A stretch of 13,092 nucleotides of DNA, from contig JAFNGM010000187.1 of NCBI GenBank assembly GCA_017885225.1, positions 3,036 through 16,127 of the forward strand, written 5' to 3'. This DNA comes from Syntrophaceae bacterium (GTDB lineage: Bacteria > Desulfobacterota > Syntrophia > Syntrophales > UBA2185). Below, in pieces: positions 5,735 through 13,092 of this stretch. A model generated the notes under the pieces. The model was not told the origin of the DNA and searched no databases. It saw only the letters and a list, made by a program, of their open reading frames with translations. The first letter of the stretch is position 1. Every line of letters starts with the position of its first letter. Made by a program: the position numbers and the translations under genes.

Positions 5735-7204
5735 ATGCAACGTTGCCGGACACTTCTCATTATTGCCGCAGTACTACTTCTGATGGGAACACCTGTTGCC
5801 GTGTCTGCAGCCGAACAAGGGATAACACCACCGGGAGCCTATGATTTTCAAAATAGAGAACTGAAGGCGCCGCCAAAAATTTCGATGAAACTGATGGTTC
5901 TGCGGAATCGAATTGCTGCCCAGAAATTGACCTACGAGGTTGGCTATACGGCAGCGATGGATTTCGCGCTGGAACAGATAACGGGATTGTCTGTCCCGGC
6001 CAATTTTGAACAGGAGCTCCAATCCCGGAATGTACTTGCCGCTCGACGTCTCAAAGAATTGCCGGCAGTGACCGCACCCTCATGTTCGAAAGCGGCACCC
6101 AATATTGACTGGAGAAAAATGGGTGATGTCGCACCGGTGAGGGATCAGGGAGCATGCGGCAGCTCCTGGGATTTCGCGACTATCGGTTCCTTTGAGGGGA
6201 GCTGGCGTACAATAAACAATGAAGCCATTCGCACCTCCGCGCAGGATGTTCTTGACTGCAGCAACGGGGGAAACTGCGGCAGTGGCTGGTGGGCGTTCGA
6301 TTATCTTGTTCACAAAGGAGTTTCCGCGGAGGGCATGTATCCATACCATCAAGCGCGAGGAACATGTAATAATACCGTAGCTCGACCCTACAAGGCAGAT
6401 ACCTGGGGATATGTGGGAACAGATCATACTATTCCCAGTGTGGCGGCCATGAAAGAAGCGCTCTGTACATACGGGCTGCTTGCCGTTGCTGTTCACGCTT
6501 CAGACGCGTTTGCAGCGTATACGGGCGGTGTCTTTAATGAAAAAGCTGCCGGTAAGGTCAATCACGGCGTGACCCTTATCGGCTGGGATGACAGCAAGAA
6601 TGCGTGGCTGATTAAAAATTCCTGGGGAACGGGATGGGGAAGTACCTGCGATTACGGCACAGAGCGCGGTTATATGTGGATATCATATAACAGCAATTCC
6701 ATAGGATACGCCGCGGCATGGGTTAAAGCCAAAGCAAAACCGAAACCCATGACCGAGGAGTGCGTTTCCTTTAATCACAGAACTGCAGCGGTGAAAAAGA
6801 TCGATAACAGCTGGAAAATCGTAGACGGTGATCACTCGATATTCAATTTCGGAAAAAATCAGGCTGCGGCAAACCGGTCATTAAAGGTCATCAAGTTTTA
6901 CAAGATGAATAGATCCTGCTCTGTGGGGCGTCCCGATCCCATCTTCAATTATTTCCTGGTCGGGAACAGCGCTCCCGGAGGCACTATGAGCGGCCAGGAC
7001 TGCATAAAATTTAATCCCGACGCCATCCAGATCAAGGAGATTGACAGTCAATGGAAGATCTTCCACGGCAATAAGGTGATGTATGATTTCGGGAACAAAA
7101 TCGACGAAGCGTATCACACGTTTCACATGATCAAGAAATACGGTTTCACTCATCAGTGCTATGTGAAAGGACCGAAACCTCCCTTCCATTATCTGCACAA
7201 ATAA
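5735..7204 (+). CDS. Exported papain-family (C1A) pseudoprotease, catalytic Cys replaced by Ser, with two C-terminal Cys modules
   Basis: The 489-residue product has a signal peptide (1-25), a pro-region (about 30-115) with a faint I29-like VGYTAAMDFALEQITGL, a C1A domain (about 120-332) and two copies of a roughly 70-residue module (342-409 and 421-487). Q138, H277 (VNHGV) and N295 (IKNSWGTGWG) are kept, as are structural Cys at 141, 175 and 181. But the signature CGSCWAF reads CGSSWDF: Ser144 (TCC, 6164-6166) stands where the nucleophile Cys should be, and Asp replaces the usual Ala. It thus probably cannot cleave as a cysteine protease, though Ser-variant homologues exist in other organisms. 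Each module runs C-[VI]-x-F-N, W-K-I, F-x-F/YDFG and ends near CSVGRPDP or CYVKGPKP. AAAGGGAG lies 8 bases before the ATG. Possible roles are substrate binding or regulation of the active protease upstream. Confidence 0.9.
   Translation: MQRCRTLLIIAAVLLLMGTPVAVSAAEQGITPPGAYDFQNRELKAPPKISMKLMVLRNRIAAQKLTYEVGYTAAMDFALEQITGLSVPANFEQELQSRNVLAARRLKELPAVTAPSCSKAAPNIDWRKMGDVAPVRDQGACGSSWDFATIGSFEGSWRTINNEAIRTSAQDVLDCSNGGNCGSGWWAFDYLVHKGVSAEGMYPYHQARGTCNNTVARPYKADTWGYVGTDHTIPSVAAMKEALCTYGLLAVAVHASDAFAAYTGGVFNEKAAGKVNHGVTLIGWDDSKNAWLIKNSWGTGWGSTCDYGTERGYMWISYNSNSIGYAAAWVKAKAKPKPMTEECVSFNHRTAAVKKIDNSWKIVDGDHSIFNFGKNQAAANRSLKVIKFYKMNRSCSVGRPDPIFNYFLVGNSAPGGTMSGQDCIKFNPDAIQIKEIDSQWKIFHGNKVMYDFGNKIDEAYHTFHMIKKYGFTHQCYVKGPKPPFHYLHK
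6755..7198 (+). repeat. Two tandem protein modules in the pseudoprotease C-terminus
   Basis: Residues 341-409 and 421-488 align as ECVSFNHRTAAVKKIDNSWKI / DCIKFNPDAIQIKEIDSQWKI, FNFGKNQAAAN / YDFGNKIDEAY, IKFYKMNRSCSVGRPDPIFN / IKKYGFTHQCYVKGPKPPFH. Each copy has one Cys at the start and one near the end, so an internal disulfide is likely. The DNA copies have diverged, so the duplication is old. Similar modules are seen at the ends of other bacterial exported proteins, from memory. Confidence 0.8.
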
Positions 7205-7213
7205 GACAAAAAT

Positions 7214-7250
7214 AACAACCCCCCGGTGTACTGCACAGGGGGGTTGTTTC
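7214..7250. terminator. Bidirectional terminator between convergent genes
   Basis: AACAACCCCCC (7214-7224) and GGGGGGTTGTT (7238-7248) form an 11-bp stem, with GTG/CAC able to pair inside the loop. T-rich sequence follows on the plus side and A-rich sequence precedes it, so it serves the pseudoprotease gene and the envelope operon alike. Confidence 0.85.
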
Positions 7251-7280
7251 TTAGAACTTCAATATTCAGCGTATATTTTT

Positions 7281-8195
7281 TTATTTTGAAGAAATCACGA
7301 CTTTGGCATCGCACAGATAATCATTGCCGTGCATGGTGGTTTCACGAATTGTGCGGACGGCGTCGGGTCCGATGACGATCATGTTTTCCTTCGTAACACT
7401 TTCTACAGGGATCACCACCGCATTTTCCCCGATATAGGGATTTTTCCTGGCCTGCTCCTCGTTATCTGCATAGCGTACAACACCGTAACTGCGGATTACT
7501 CTTGGAATTACGTTCTTGACAGAATAAACGGTGATTTGCTTGTTTTCACCTGTCGCAGTAATAATGACGGGGAGCAACTGACGCTCGAATGGCTGACCCT
7601 CGAGACTGAAAATCACCCCTGTCACGGGTTTGCTTGAATCGTATTTTATATTCTTTTTGGGGGTTTCAGGTGGCACGAGTATCATTTGTGGTGTGAGCCT
7701 GTCGCGGGGCACGTAAGGAGGTTCACTTCTATGACCTATATTTAAAGCAGTGATGAGAGAGGAATCCGTGCGGCATCCCTCCACATTCATGCTCAGGCAC
7801 ACCCGCATCTCTACAGTTGCAAGGGGAACATTTCCTTCCCATTTCACATCCCGCTTCACGATCTGGGCGCCTCTTATGACACCTTCCACGCGGCTGTTTA
7901 TAATATCTTCTTTCACCATGAGATTCTCAACGGTAGTCCTGGAGTCTATCTGTACACCTTTCAGGGTTTCAAGGAGGGTCCTCTGCGCAACGAGCTCTGC
8001 AGCCCTCATGGATTTCAATCTGTCCTTTATCTTGTTTCCGCTGGGGTCGGCCGTGCCATTGCCGATGGCGCTGATATAGCCCTGAACCCAGTTAATTTCA
8101 CCGGATTTCATCTCTTGTGCCGACAGGATGGGTGCGAGGCAAAAAGACAGTGCCACAACCAGTAACCCCGAAAAAAAGATTATTTTCCTCGTCAT
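7281..8195 (-). CDS. Exported LPP20-family-like protein, last gene of the envelope operon
   Basis: The product has 304 residues from ATG 8195, chosen because AGGAGG lies 5 bases upstream; the in-frame TTG at 8213 would put that site inside the gene. The signal peptide is about 1-26 (cut after LSA), with no lipobox Cys, so the mature protein is probably soluble in the periplasm or secreted. Residues about 36-135 fit the LPP20/FlgT-N-like pattern: WVQGYISAIGNG, then RAAELVAQRTLLETLKGVQI, then VRGAQIV-like IRGAQIVKRDV and ATVEMRVCL. The C-terminal half (about 165-304) is beta-rich and unassigned (FSLEGQPFERQLLPVI...). It follows the Ig-like protein gene by 110 bp on the same strand and is ended by the hairpin at 7214-7250. 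LPP20-like proteins are poorly understood; some act at the outer membrane or flagellum, but no flagellar gene is near. Confidence 0.75.
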   Translation of the reverse strand: MTRKIIFFSGLLVVALSFCLAPILSAQEMKSGEINWVQGYISAIGNGTADPSGNKIKDRLKSMRAAELVAQRTLLETLKGVQIDSRTTVENLMVKEDIINSRVEGVIRGAQIVKRDVKWEGNVPLATVEMRVCLSMNVEGCRTDSSLITALNIGHRSEPPYVPRDRLTPQMILVPPETPKKNIKYDSSKPVTGVIFSLEGQPFERQLLPVIITATGENKQITVYSVKNVIPRVIRSYGVVRYADNEEQARKNPYIGENAVVIPVESVTKENMIVIGPDAVRTIRETTMHGNDYLCDAKVVISSK

Positions 8196-8305
8196 TTTTA
8201 CCTCCTGATTCAAACCCTTTGCAGATCCTTATAGAACTTTCATAAATAAGAATTATCTATCCCCGTACTCGTCTCACGTTCCTTCACCCGCGAGAATAAC
8301 CGCCT

Positions 8306-9307
8306 TCACTGGGTCGGCTGCAATGGCGGTATCTGTACCGGCGGAGTTTGTGTCGTAGAAGGATCGGACACTGTGGGCTGCGGTACCACAGGAGTTTGCG
8401 TCGTAGAGGGATCGGGAACTGTGGGCTGGGGTACCACGGGAACAGTCGTGGTTGTAGGATAAGCGTCAGTCGGCTGAACTGTCAGGGTAGATCCCGTAAT
8501 GGCAAAAAACTCTGACTTTTCCCTGGAACTGTTTCCTGCGCCATCAGTGGCCTGGACGACAGCTTTATAGTTCCCGTTAACCAGGCTAAAGGTCTTCGAT
8601 GTGCCCTCCCAGCTCTTTCCCGTGGCGGTTACAGCATCCTGCTGGACAAGATTTCCCGTGGCATCGACAATCTTGAAGGTCACCCCGTTCAGCGCTTTGT
8701 CGTCGCTTGCCCTCGTGCCGATGGTCACGCCGTCTGTCCCGACACGGGTGATCTTAATGTTCCCCAGAACCGGCGGCATGTCGTAGCGGTCCATCACGCC
8801 GATAACCCTGTCAAGTATTTCAACCCCTGTACTTGCCGTCGTCGTTCCCGTCGATGGTTGTGTCGTTGTTGGTGCCGACGGTGATGTCAACGCACCCTGG
8901 CCCCATTGATCATCGTCTTTTTTGGCTTTCACGATCTGTACTTTACCTGTCACCAGATCGCTCTTTAGCCTTGCGTCGTCTTCCAGTTGAATGACAAAGG
9001 CGAGAGCTTCTTCCGCAAAGGCGGGATCAAGCTCAACGACAGCGTTCACCTCACCGGAATACCCGTCCCGGGTTCTCCTGTTGTCGTACTCGTCCACCTT
9101 GATCTCTTTCTGCTCCCTTCCGGTGAAGATTTTCACCATCACCACAGGGTTCTCCGCTTGCCAGGCTACACGAAAGCGTACGGTCCTGCTGACGTACGTT
9201 TCGTCATGGCTGACAATGGTCGGCTTTTTTGCAGCGTATGCACCGCAGGGAGTCAGTAAGAATAGCGCCAATAGAGTTATTCCCAATAGCAAAAGCGGTC
9301 GTTTCAT
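8306..9307 (-). CDS. Exported Ig-like protein with Pro/Thr-rich repeat tail
   Basis: The product has 333 residues. AGGAG lies 7 bases before ATG 9307. The signal peptide is about 1-25 (cut after AYA). Residues about 30-130 are beta-rich (TYVSRTVRFRVAWQAENPVVMVKIFTG...). A Ser/Thr/Pro linker (about 140-160) leads to an Ig- or FN3-like domain (about 178-272) with TFSLVNGNYKAVVQATDGAGN, the usual ending of bacterial Ig-like repeats. The last 60 residues are Pro/Thr/Gln-rich with a duplicated 16-residue unit. Such tails usually act as stalks or lie along the cell wall. The gene lies 38 bp behind the lipoprotein gene and before the LPP20-like gene, so all three are probably co-transcribed. No enzyme motif is present. 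A structural or surface role is inferred; the exact family is unknown. Confidence 0.7.
   Translation of the reverse strand: MKRPLLLLGITLLALFLLTPCGAYAAKKPTIVSHDETYVSRTVRFRVAWQAENPVVMVKIFTGREQKEIKVDEYDNRRTRDGYSGEVNAVVELDPAFAEEALAFVIQLEDDARLKSDLVTGKVQIVKAKKDDDQWGQGALTSPSAPTTTQPSTGTTTASTGVEILDRVIGVMDRYDMPPVLGNIKITRVGTDGVTIGTRASDDKALNGVTFKIVDATGNLVQQDAVTATGKSWEGTSKTFSLVNGNYKAVVQATDGAGNSSREKSEFFAITGSTLTVQPTDAYPTTTTVPVVPQPTVPDPSTTQTPVVPQPTVSDPSTTQTPPVQIPPLQPTQ
8343..8438 (-). repeat. 48-bp tandem repeat, two copies, coding for PQPTVxDPSTTQTPVV-type units
   Basis: Bases 8343-8390 and 8391-8438 are head-to-tail copies of one 48-bp unit with a handful of differences. In frame this gives two 16-residue units, PQPTV-[PS]-DPSTTQTP with flanking VV or PV. 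Such in-frame repeats can change in copy number without breaking the gene. Confidence 0.85.
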
Positions 9308-9345
9308 TGCACAACTCCTTTTATTGGATAGAATTACTCCTGTTA

Positions 9346-10455
9346 TTACAAATCATCCGGCATTACCTGTTTTATCTTGAAAGATTCATCTACAAGGGAA
9401 ATTCTCGCTTCCCATTTCTTAGACTGCAAGGTGTCGGAAAGTTCAGCGTCAATGATGGCAATATTGACCTTCTGCCGTATTATCCTGTCCGTGACAGGAT
9501 CAAGCCTTGAGTAGACAACGCCGCTGAAGTTCTGACAGTCATCTACTTTCGGGAAACCGGGGAAGGCGATGTTGAGGGATTTTTTCTTCGGGTCTGTGGA
9601 CTTCAGTTCCACGATCCAGGCAGCCGTCATGTCCTTGCTCAGTGCATCGGCGCGATCGCATGACCAGAGAAGATTTCTCGGCAGGGACTTGCTCGCACCC
9701 GGTTCTATGTTCTGCAGCCTGGCTTTGACGAATATGGCGGCTTTAGAAAAGTCAACAACCTTGTCGAGTTCGAGGGCGATATTTCCGGAATCCTGCACGG
9801 AATATGACCTTTGATCAATCATGTGAAGTTTGTAGGCCACCACCAGCCCATCACCTTCCGTCCCTTTCCTCGCCTGGGACCCTATTTCTGCCAAGGCTCC
9901 CGCTGTTCCTATTTTCAGTCCCGCCGAGGCCTGAATGCCTGCCTTGCTGGCTTTCTCCTCCTTTATCTTGAAATTCGCCAAACGCAGAGCCTCTGTGATG
10001 TAAGGTGTCTTCGGTTCAAAGGGTATGTCCGCAAGTGAAACAGGCGAAATTATTTCTACGCCTTCCAGAGCCGCTTTCTTGACGCCTCCACCGGATGCGC
10101 CTATTTGTCCACCAGGTCCGATAATACTTTGCCCTCCGAGAGCGATTCCTCGATTATACGCAAAGTCCTGCTGAACGTTGTTGAAGGATTTCTCCTTCTT
10201 GATACGGATGTCCGCCGTTCCCGGGTCTTCAACAGGTCCGAATTGCTTTGACCACGCGCTGCCAATGTAATGGCGATCAATAGGCTTTTTCGGAATGAAA
10301 TACTCTTTTTCCGCGACACCCTCTATGCCCTTCTGGTGGCTTTCCAGGGCCGTGCCCGATGCACAGCCTGTAATCGTGAGCGCGGCCATCAAAAGGGCGG
10401 CAATGATGCAATGTAGTATGATACTGCTGGTTTTTTTGAAAGTTCTCTTATCCAT
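9346..10455 (-). CDS. Predicted outer-membrane or periplasmic lipoprotein, first gene of the envelope operon
   Basis: The product has 369 residues. AGGAGG lies 7 bases before ATG 10455. The N-terminus is a lipoprotein signal: basic KRTFKK, a hydrophobic stretch (12-29) and the lipobox ITGC, with C31 as the lipidated residue; the next residue is Ala, not Asp, so sorting to the outer membrane is plausible. The mature part has a Gly-rich patch (GGQSIIGPGGQIGASGGGVKK, about 107-127), a helical segment and a beta-rich C-terminal half. No enzymatic motif or known family was recognised. Two promoters lie upstream, and the two genes behind it encode further exported proteins, so this may be one envelope complex; that is inference. 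Confidence 0.75.
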   Translation of the reverse strand: MDKRTFKKTSSIILHCIIAALLMAALTITGCASGTALESHQKGIEGVAEKEYFIPKKPIDRHYIGSAWSKQFGPVEDPGTADIRIKKEKSFNNVQQDFAYNRGIALGGQSIIGPGGQIGASGGGVKKAALEGVEIISPVSLADIPFEPKTPYITEALRLANFKIKEEKASKAGIQASAGLKIGTAGALAEIGSQARKGTEGDGLVVAYKLHMIDQRSYSVQDSGNIALELDKVVDFSKAAIFVKARLQNIEPGASKSLPRNLLWSCDRADALSKDMTAAWIVELKSTDPKKKSLNIAFPGFPKVDDCQNFSGVVYSRLDPVTDRIIRQKVNIAIIDAELSDTLQSKKWEARISLVDESFKIKQVMPDDL

Positions 10456-10684
10456 GACTGAACCTCCTAAGAAAATGTTACTCTTATGACAACTTCAGGA
10501 TGTATTGATGGGTTCTTTTTATTACGCCGAAACAACCGTCTCCATAACTGCTCATTTCATAGATGAAAAGCGTTTTTTCCGGTAAAGTACAGGTATTGTA
10601 AAGAAGCCTGAAGAAATCGGACTGGGAATGTCCTGTGAGCGTTAGGGTCACTCAAGTCATTATCAATAATTCATATAAATTAGA

Positions 10685-10713
10685 TATTTATCTCATGTGT
10701 TACCGCTTGTCAA
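10685..10713 (-). promoter_or_regulatory. Sigma-70-type promoter, proximal, for the envelope operon
   Basis: A perfect TTGACA (10713 to 10708) and TAAATA (10690 to 10685) are 17 bases apart on the minus strand. The leader to ATG 10455 would be about 220 bases. Confidence 0.6.
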
Positions 10714-10750
10714 GGATCTCTTTGATATATCTTGTTCCCTCTTTATCAAG

Positions 10751-10779
10751 AGTATAGGTGAAGCAATTTTGTATGTCAA
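10751..10779 (-). promoter_or_regulatory. Sigma-70-type promoter, distal, for the envelope operon
   Basis: A perfect TTGACA (10779 to 10774) and TATACT (10756 to 10751) are 17 bases apart, the best-scoring promoter by eye in the window. It lies 66 bp upstream of the proximal one. Confidence 0.7.
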
Positions 10780-10848
10780 TATAAACTATACGTTATCGCA
10801 GAAGCAGCCGGGAAGTTTTGGAGTGGACGAAAGGAGAGGTTATTCCCG

Positions 10849-13092
10849 TCACAACAACTGGAGAAGAAACCTCGATTCCCCCTTGTCGTGGAGCTCATGG
10901 AGAAAGGGGCCCCAGATGAGCGCCATCCTCTCCCTGCCGCGCGATTTCGACGCGCCGATGGCGCCGGCGGCGACAAGATACTTGAACATAGTCGGGTATT
11001 TCTTGGACGAGCTTGTCAATATTTCTTCCGCGGCGGCGGCCATCCCCTGAGCATCCCGGCGCCCGACGGCCTTGAAGAGAGCAATCCACTGCTTTTCTGC
11101 TTTTGTGAGGCTCTTTGCGTTCGGCGCCGACTCCAGATACTTCCAGATGGCATCGAGCTCCCCCGTGGTGAGGAAAGGTGTGATGAAGGATCCTGTGTTG
11201 TAAAGCGCCATGAGCCGCTCCGTATCGTCAGTCTTGGTCTTCTGTTCGAAAAGCAGCTTCTTGAGGAGGACGGCATTTTCCCGGATTGCCGTCGGCATCT
11301 GCAGATATTTAATAACATCGAATGTTCCCGTCTCGTAGTAATCGCGGATTCCCATAGCCGAAAAAGCCATGAGGGTCGGTCCGAAGGAAAGGGTCGGCGT
11401 GATGTCCGTCTGAAGGTCTCCCTTCGGGGAACCGGAGAGAATTTCAAAGGCCGGAATCGGCACATGGGCGTACATCAGAAGCTCCGTGGCTTTCGCCTTG
11501 AGAAAGCGGGCCCTGGCCGCGTTCCGGTCAAGGAAAGGGTCGTAGTCTGAATTGGCCGGGATTCGAGATCTTTCAAGAAGCCCGTGAAGGACTTTCCGGT
11601 CGCCCACCTTGCGGAACTCGATGTCCTGGACGGAGCGGATTGAGATGCGCTCAAGGGCCTCCGCGATTTCCGGGACCCGCAATACACCGGGATCGGGAGG
11701 CGGTAAGATTCCTTGCTTTTTCGCCACGATGAGGATATCCCCGGCGTTGGGGGCGTAAACGACGTAATCGGGGAAAGACGCGGATACCGCCTTGAGGACT
11801 GAAATCACCAGGGTCATGTCGATCTCGTAGAGCTGCATCCACTGGACGAAGAGGCCGTCGTCGGCGAGGTGTCGCCGGATCTGGCGGTAAAATTCAACGG
11901 AAAAAAGGCCCGCCACGCCGCTCACCCAGGGATTCGACGGTTCAGAGACGATGATGTCGTACTTCCGGGCGGTCGCGGAAAAAAAGCTCTTCGCGTCATC
12001 AATGTGGATTCTGCTTCGAGGGTCTTTGAATCCTCTCTCGACACGCCAGCTGAAGAATCGCGCGGCCTCCACCATTTCCCGCTCGATTTCGATCGTATCG
12101 ACTTCCGTAAGCTCCGGATACAGGAGGAGAGTGTGGGTCGTGAGGCCGCACCCCATGCCGATATTGGCGACTGTTTTCGCCCGCGGATGCAGGGACAGGG
12201 GGATAACGGCGGAAAGAATCATCGTGTCCTCGTCTCCTATGGCCATGCCTTCTATGTCCATGTTGATTCCGGCATCCACCTTTCCGTTCGTCCGGACGGC
12301 CAGTATTTCGTCTCCCTTGGTCACACTGACGGTGGCCGTTTTCCCGTCCCTGTGGAAAAGGACTTCTGAATCCTGGGGGGAAAGAAGGTTCCCGTTGCGA
12401 TACACGCCGGAGGCCATCTTGTAGGTGTCGAGATGCGCCAGGAGCGCCGTGGAGACAAGAACAGCGGCGACGCCTGCCGCCGCGAAGGCGGGATGGAGCC
12501 TCCGCCCCGGCTCACTGCCTGCTCCCCAGAGAAGCACAATTCCAAGGACGGCATCTATAGAGGCGCCGGCGATAATTATACCCTTGAGCCCGATGAAAGG
12601 GAATCCCACATGGATGCCAAGGAGGACACCTATGATGGCCCCGATCGTATTCGCGGCATAGACGGTCCCGATGCTGCGCTCGCCGTATCCCCGCCGGAGA
12701 AGGACGAAGGTGATGAGTGGGAGGGTCGTCCCCGCGCAGAACGTCGCGGGGAGCATGACGGCGAGGGCGAGGCCATGGCTGACGAGATTAAAGAGGACGT
12801 ATCCCCCGTCGGACTTCTCGAGAGATTCAAGGGCGATCTGCATGGCGCGAAAGGTAATCCCGTAGGTAAGCAGCGTCGATAAGGCAAAGAGCCCCATGGC
12901 AATCTGCAGCCAGCCGAGAAAGCGCACAGGCGCGGCGAGGCGGTCGATGCGCCGCTGGATCCAGAGGCCGCCGCACGCGAGCCCGAGGATGAAGGCGCAG
13001 AGCATAAGCTCAAAGGCATGGGTGGAGCTTCCCAGGACGCGGCTGAGCCCCCCGCCCCCGCCGCCCCCGCCGCGGCCCGCCGCCGCCCCGGC
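10849..13092 (-). CDS. Fused MFS-type membrane protein / spermidine synthase-like protein, N-terminus off window
   Basis: The frame is open from the right edge to TGA 10851-10849. ATG 13005 is not the true start: the frame upstream still reads LSRVLGSSTHAFEL, a conserved piece of the first membrane part. Numbering from that Met, residues 1-190 hold about six membrane helices. The aminopropyltransferase-like domain (about 195-430) has KMASGVYRNG, NGKVDA, a SAM-binding GMGCGLT (283-289), acidic IEIE (306-309) and DIIVSEPSNPWVSGVAGLF (350-368). The last 280 residues are mainly helical and unassigned. Such fusions are common in bacteria, but their substrate is not settled and they need not make spermidine. 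The gene is clearly GC-richer than its neighbours, stands alone on its strand and has no obvious terminator. The family call is firm. Confidence 0.88.
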   Translation of the reverse strand, partial: AGAAAGRGGGGGGGGLSRVLGSSTHAFELMLCAFILGLACGGLWIQRRIDRLAAPVRFLGWLQIAMGLFALSTLLTYGITFRAMQIALESLEKSDGGYVLFNLVSHGLALAVMLPATFCAGTTLPLITFVLLRRGYGERSIGTVYAANTIGAIIGVLLGIHVGFPFIGLKGIIIAGASIDAVLGIVLLWGAGSEPGRRLHPAFAAAGVAAVLVSTALLAHLDTYKMASGVYRNGNLLSPQDSEVLFHRDGKTATVSVTKGDEILAVRTNGKVDAGINMDIEGMAIGDEDTMILSAVIPLSLHPRAKTVANIGMGCGLTTHTLLLYPELTEVDTIEIEREMVEAARFFSWRVERGFKDPRSRIHIDDAKSFFSATARKYDIIVSEPSNPWVSGVAGLFSVEFYRQIRRHLADDGLFVQWMQLYEIDMTLVISVLKAVSASFPDYVVYAPNAGDILIVAKKQGILPPPDPGVLRVPEIAEALERISIRSVQDIEFRKVGDRKVLHGLLERSRIPANSDYDPFLDRNAARARFLKAKATELLMYAHVPIPAFEILSGSPKGDLQTDITPTLSFGPTLMAFSAMGIRDYYETGTFDVIKYLQMPTAIRENAVLLKKLLFEQKTKTDDTERLMALYNTGSFITPFLTTGELDAIWKYLESAPNAKSLTKAEKQWIALFKAVGRRDAQGMAAAAEEILTSSSKKYPTMFKYLVAAGAIGASKSRGRERMALIWGPFLHELHDKGESRFLLQLL

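Larger units (their letters stand above)
10456..10848. other. Intergenic region between the spermidine-synthase-like gene and the envelope operon
   Basis: The 393 bp are AT-rich and carry the two promoters and a long leader (about 220-300 bases). No protein gene, known riboswitch or clear T-tailed terminator for the upstream gene is seen, so read-through from that gene is possible. Confidence 0.5.

Noticed and set aside
10697..12882. Many ORFs on both strands overlapping the spermidine-synthase-like gene
   Set aside because: High GC leaves few stops, so shadow frames are long; the minus-strand frame is the only one with family motifs.
1..13092. CRISPR arrays, tRNA or rRNA genes, insertion sequences, integrase sites
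   Set aside because: No regularly spaced repeats, tRNA-like arms, transposase or integrase frames were seen. Reading by eye could miss a diverged tRNA.

Overview
The window looks like chromosomal DNA of an uncultured, probably anaerobic Gram-negative bacterium. A Desulfobacterota- or Nitrospirota-like origin is a guess, not a proof. The clues are exported and lipobox proteins, strong AAGGAGG-type ribosome binding sites, an LPP20-type protein, a fused MFS/spermidine-synthase-like protein and, most tellingly, an in-frame UGA that reads as selenocysteine.

Left part (1-2200). A TetR-family repressor gene (minus strand, cut by the window edge) faces a perfect 20-bp operator in its own leader. Next come a gene-poor stretch with hairpins and a small gene relic, a cysteine-rich small protein of unknown function (1006-1503), and another long spacer. 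That spacer carries a sigma-54-like promoter and a roughly 50-residue ORF that has a strong Shine-Dalgarno sequence but no ordinary start codon at the right distance.

Middle (2223-7250). An exported glutaredoxin-like protein with an N-terminal DUF4124-like module is on the minus strand. Its UxxC active site is encoded by TGA at 2418-2420 and is followed by a SECIS-like hairpin; ordinary annotation would break it into two pieces. On the plus strand follow three exported proteins, each with its own terminator. The first is a papain-family (C1) cysteine protease with an intact Cys-His-Asn set and a C-terminal CARDB-like domain. The second is a small beta-rich protein that resembles chagasin-type (I42) cysteine-protease inhibitors. 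The third is a second papain homologue whose catalytic Cys is Ser, ending in two copies of a roughly 70-residue Cys-containing module. Active protease, possible inhibitor and pseudoprotease side by side make the most suggestive gene set in the window.

Right part (7281-10779, minus strand). Three genes for exported or lipid-anchored proteins lie in a row (lipoprotein, Ig-like protein with a Pro/Thr-rich repeat tail, LPP20-like protein) behind two good sigma-70-type promoters. They look like one cell-envelope operon.

Right edge (10849-13092, minus strand). A GC-richer gene encodes an MFS/spermidine-synthase-like fusion whose N-terminus lies off the window. The last 46 bases are pure G/C and replace the sequence expected from the family, so the edge may be an assembly artefact. 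No tRNA, rRNA, insertion sequence or CRISPR array was seen.
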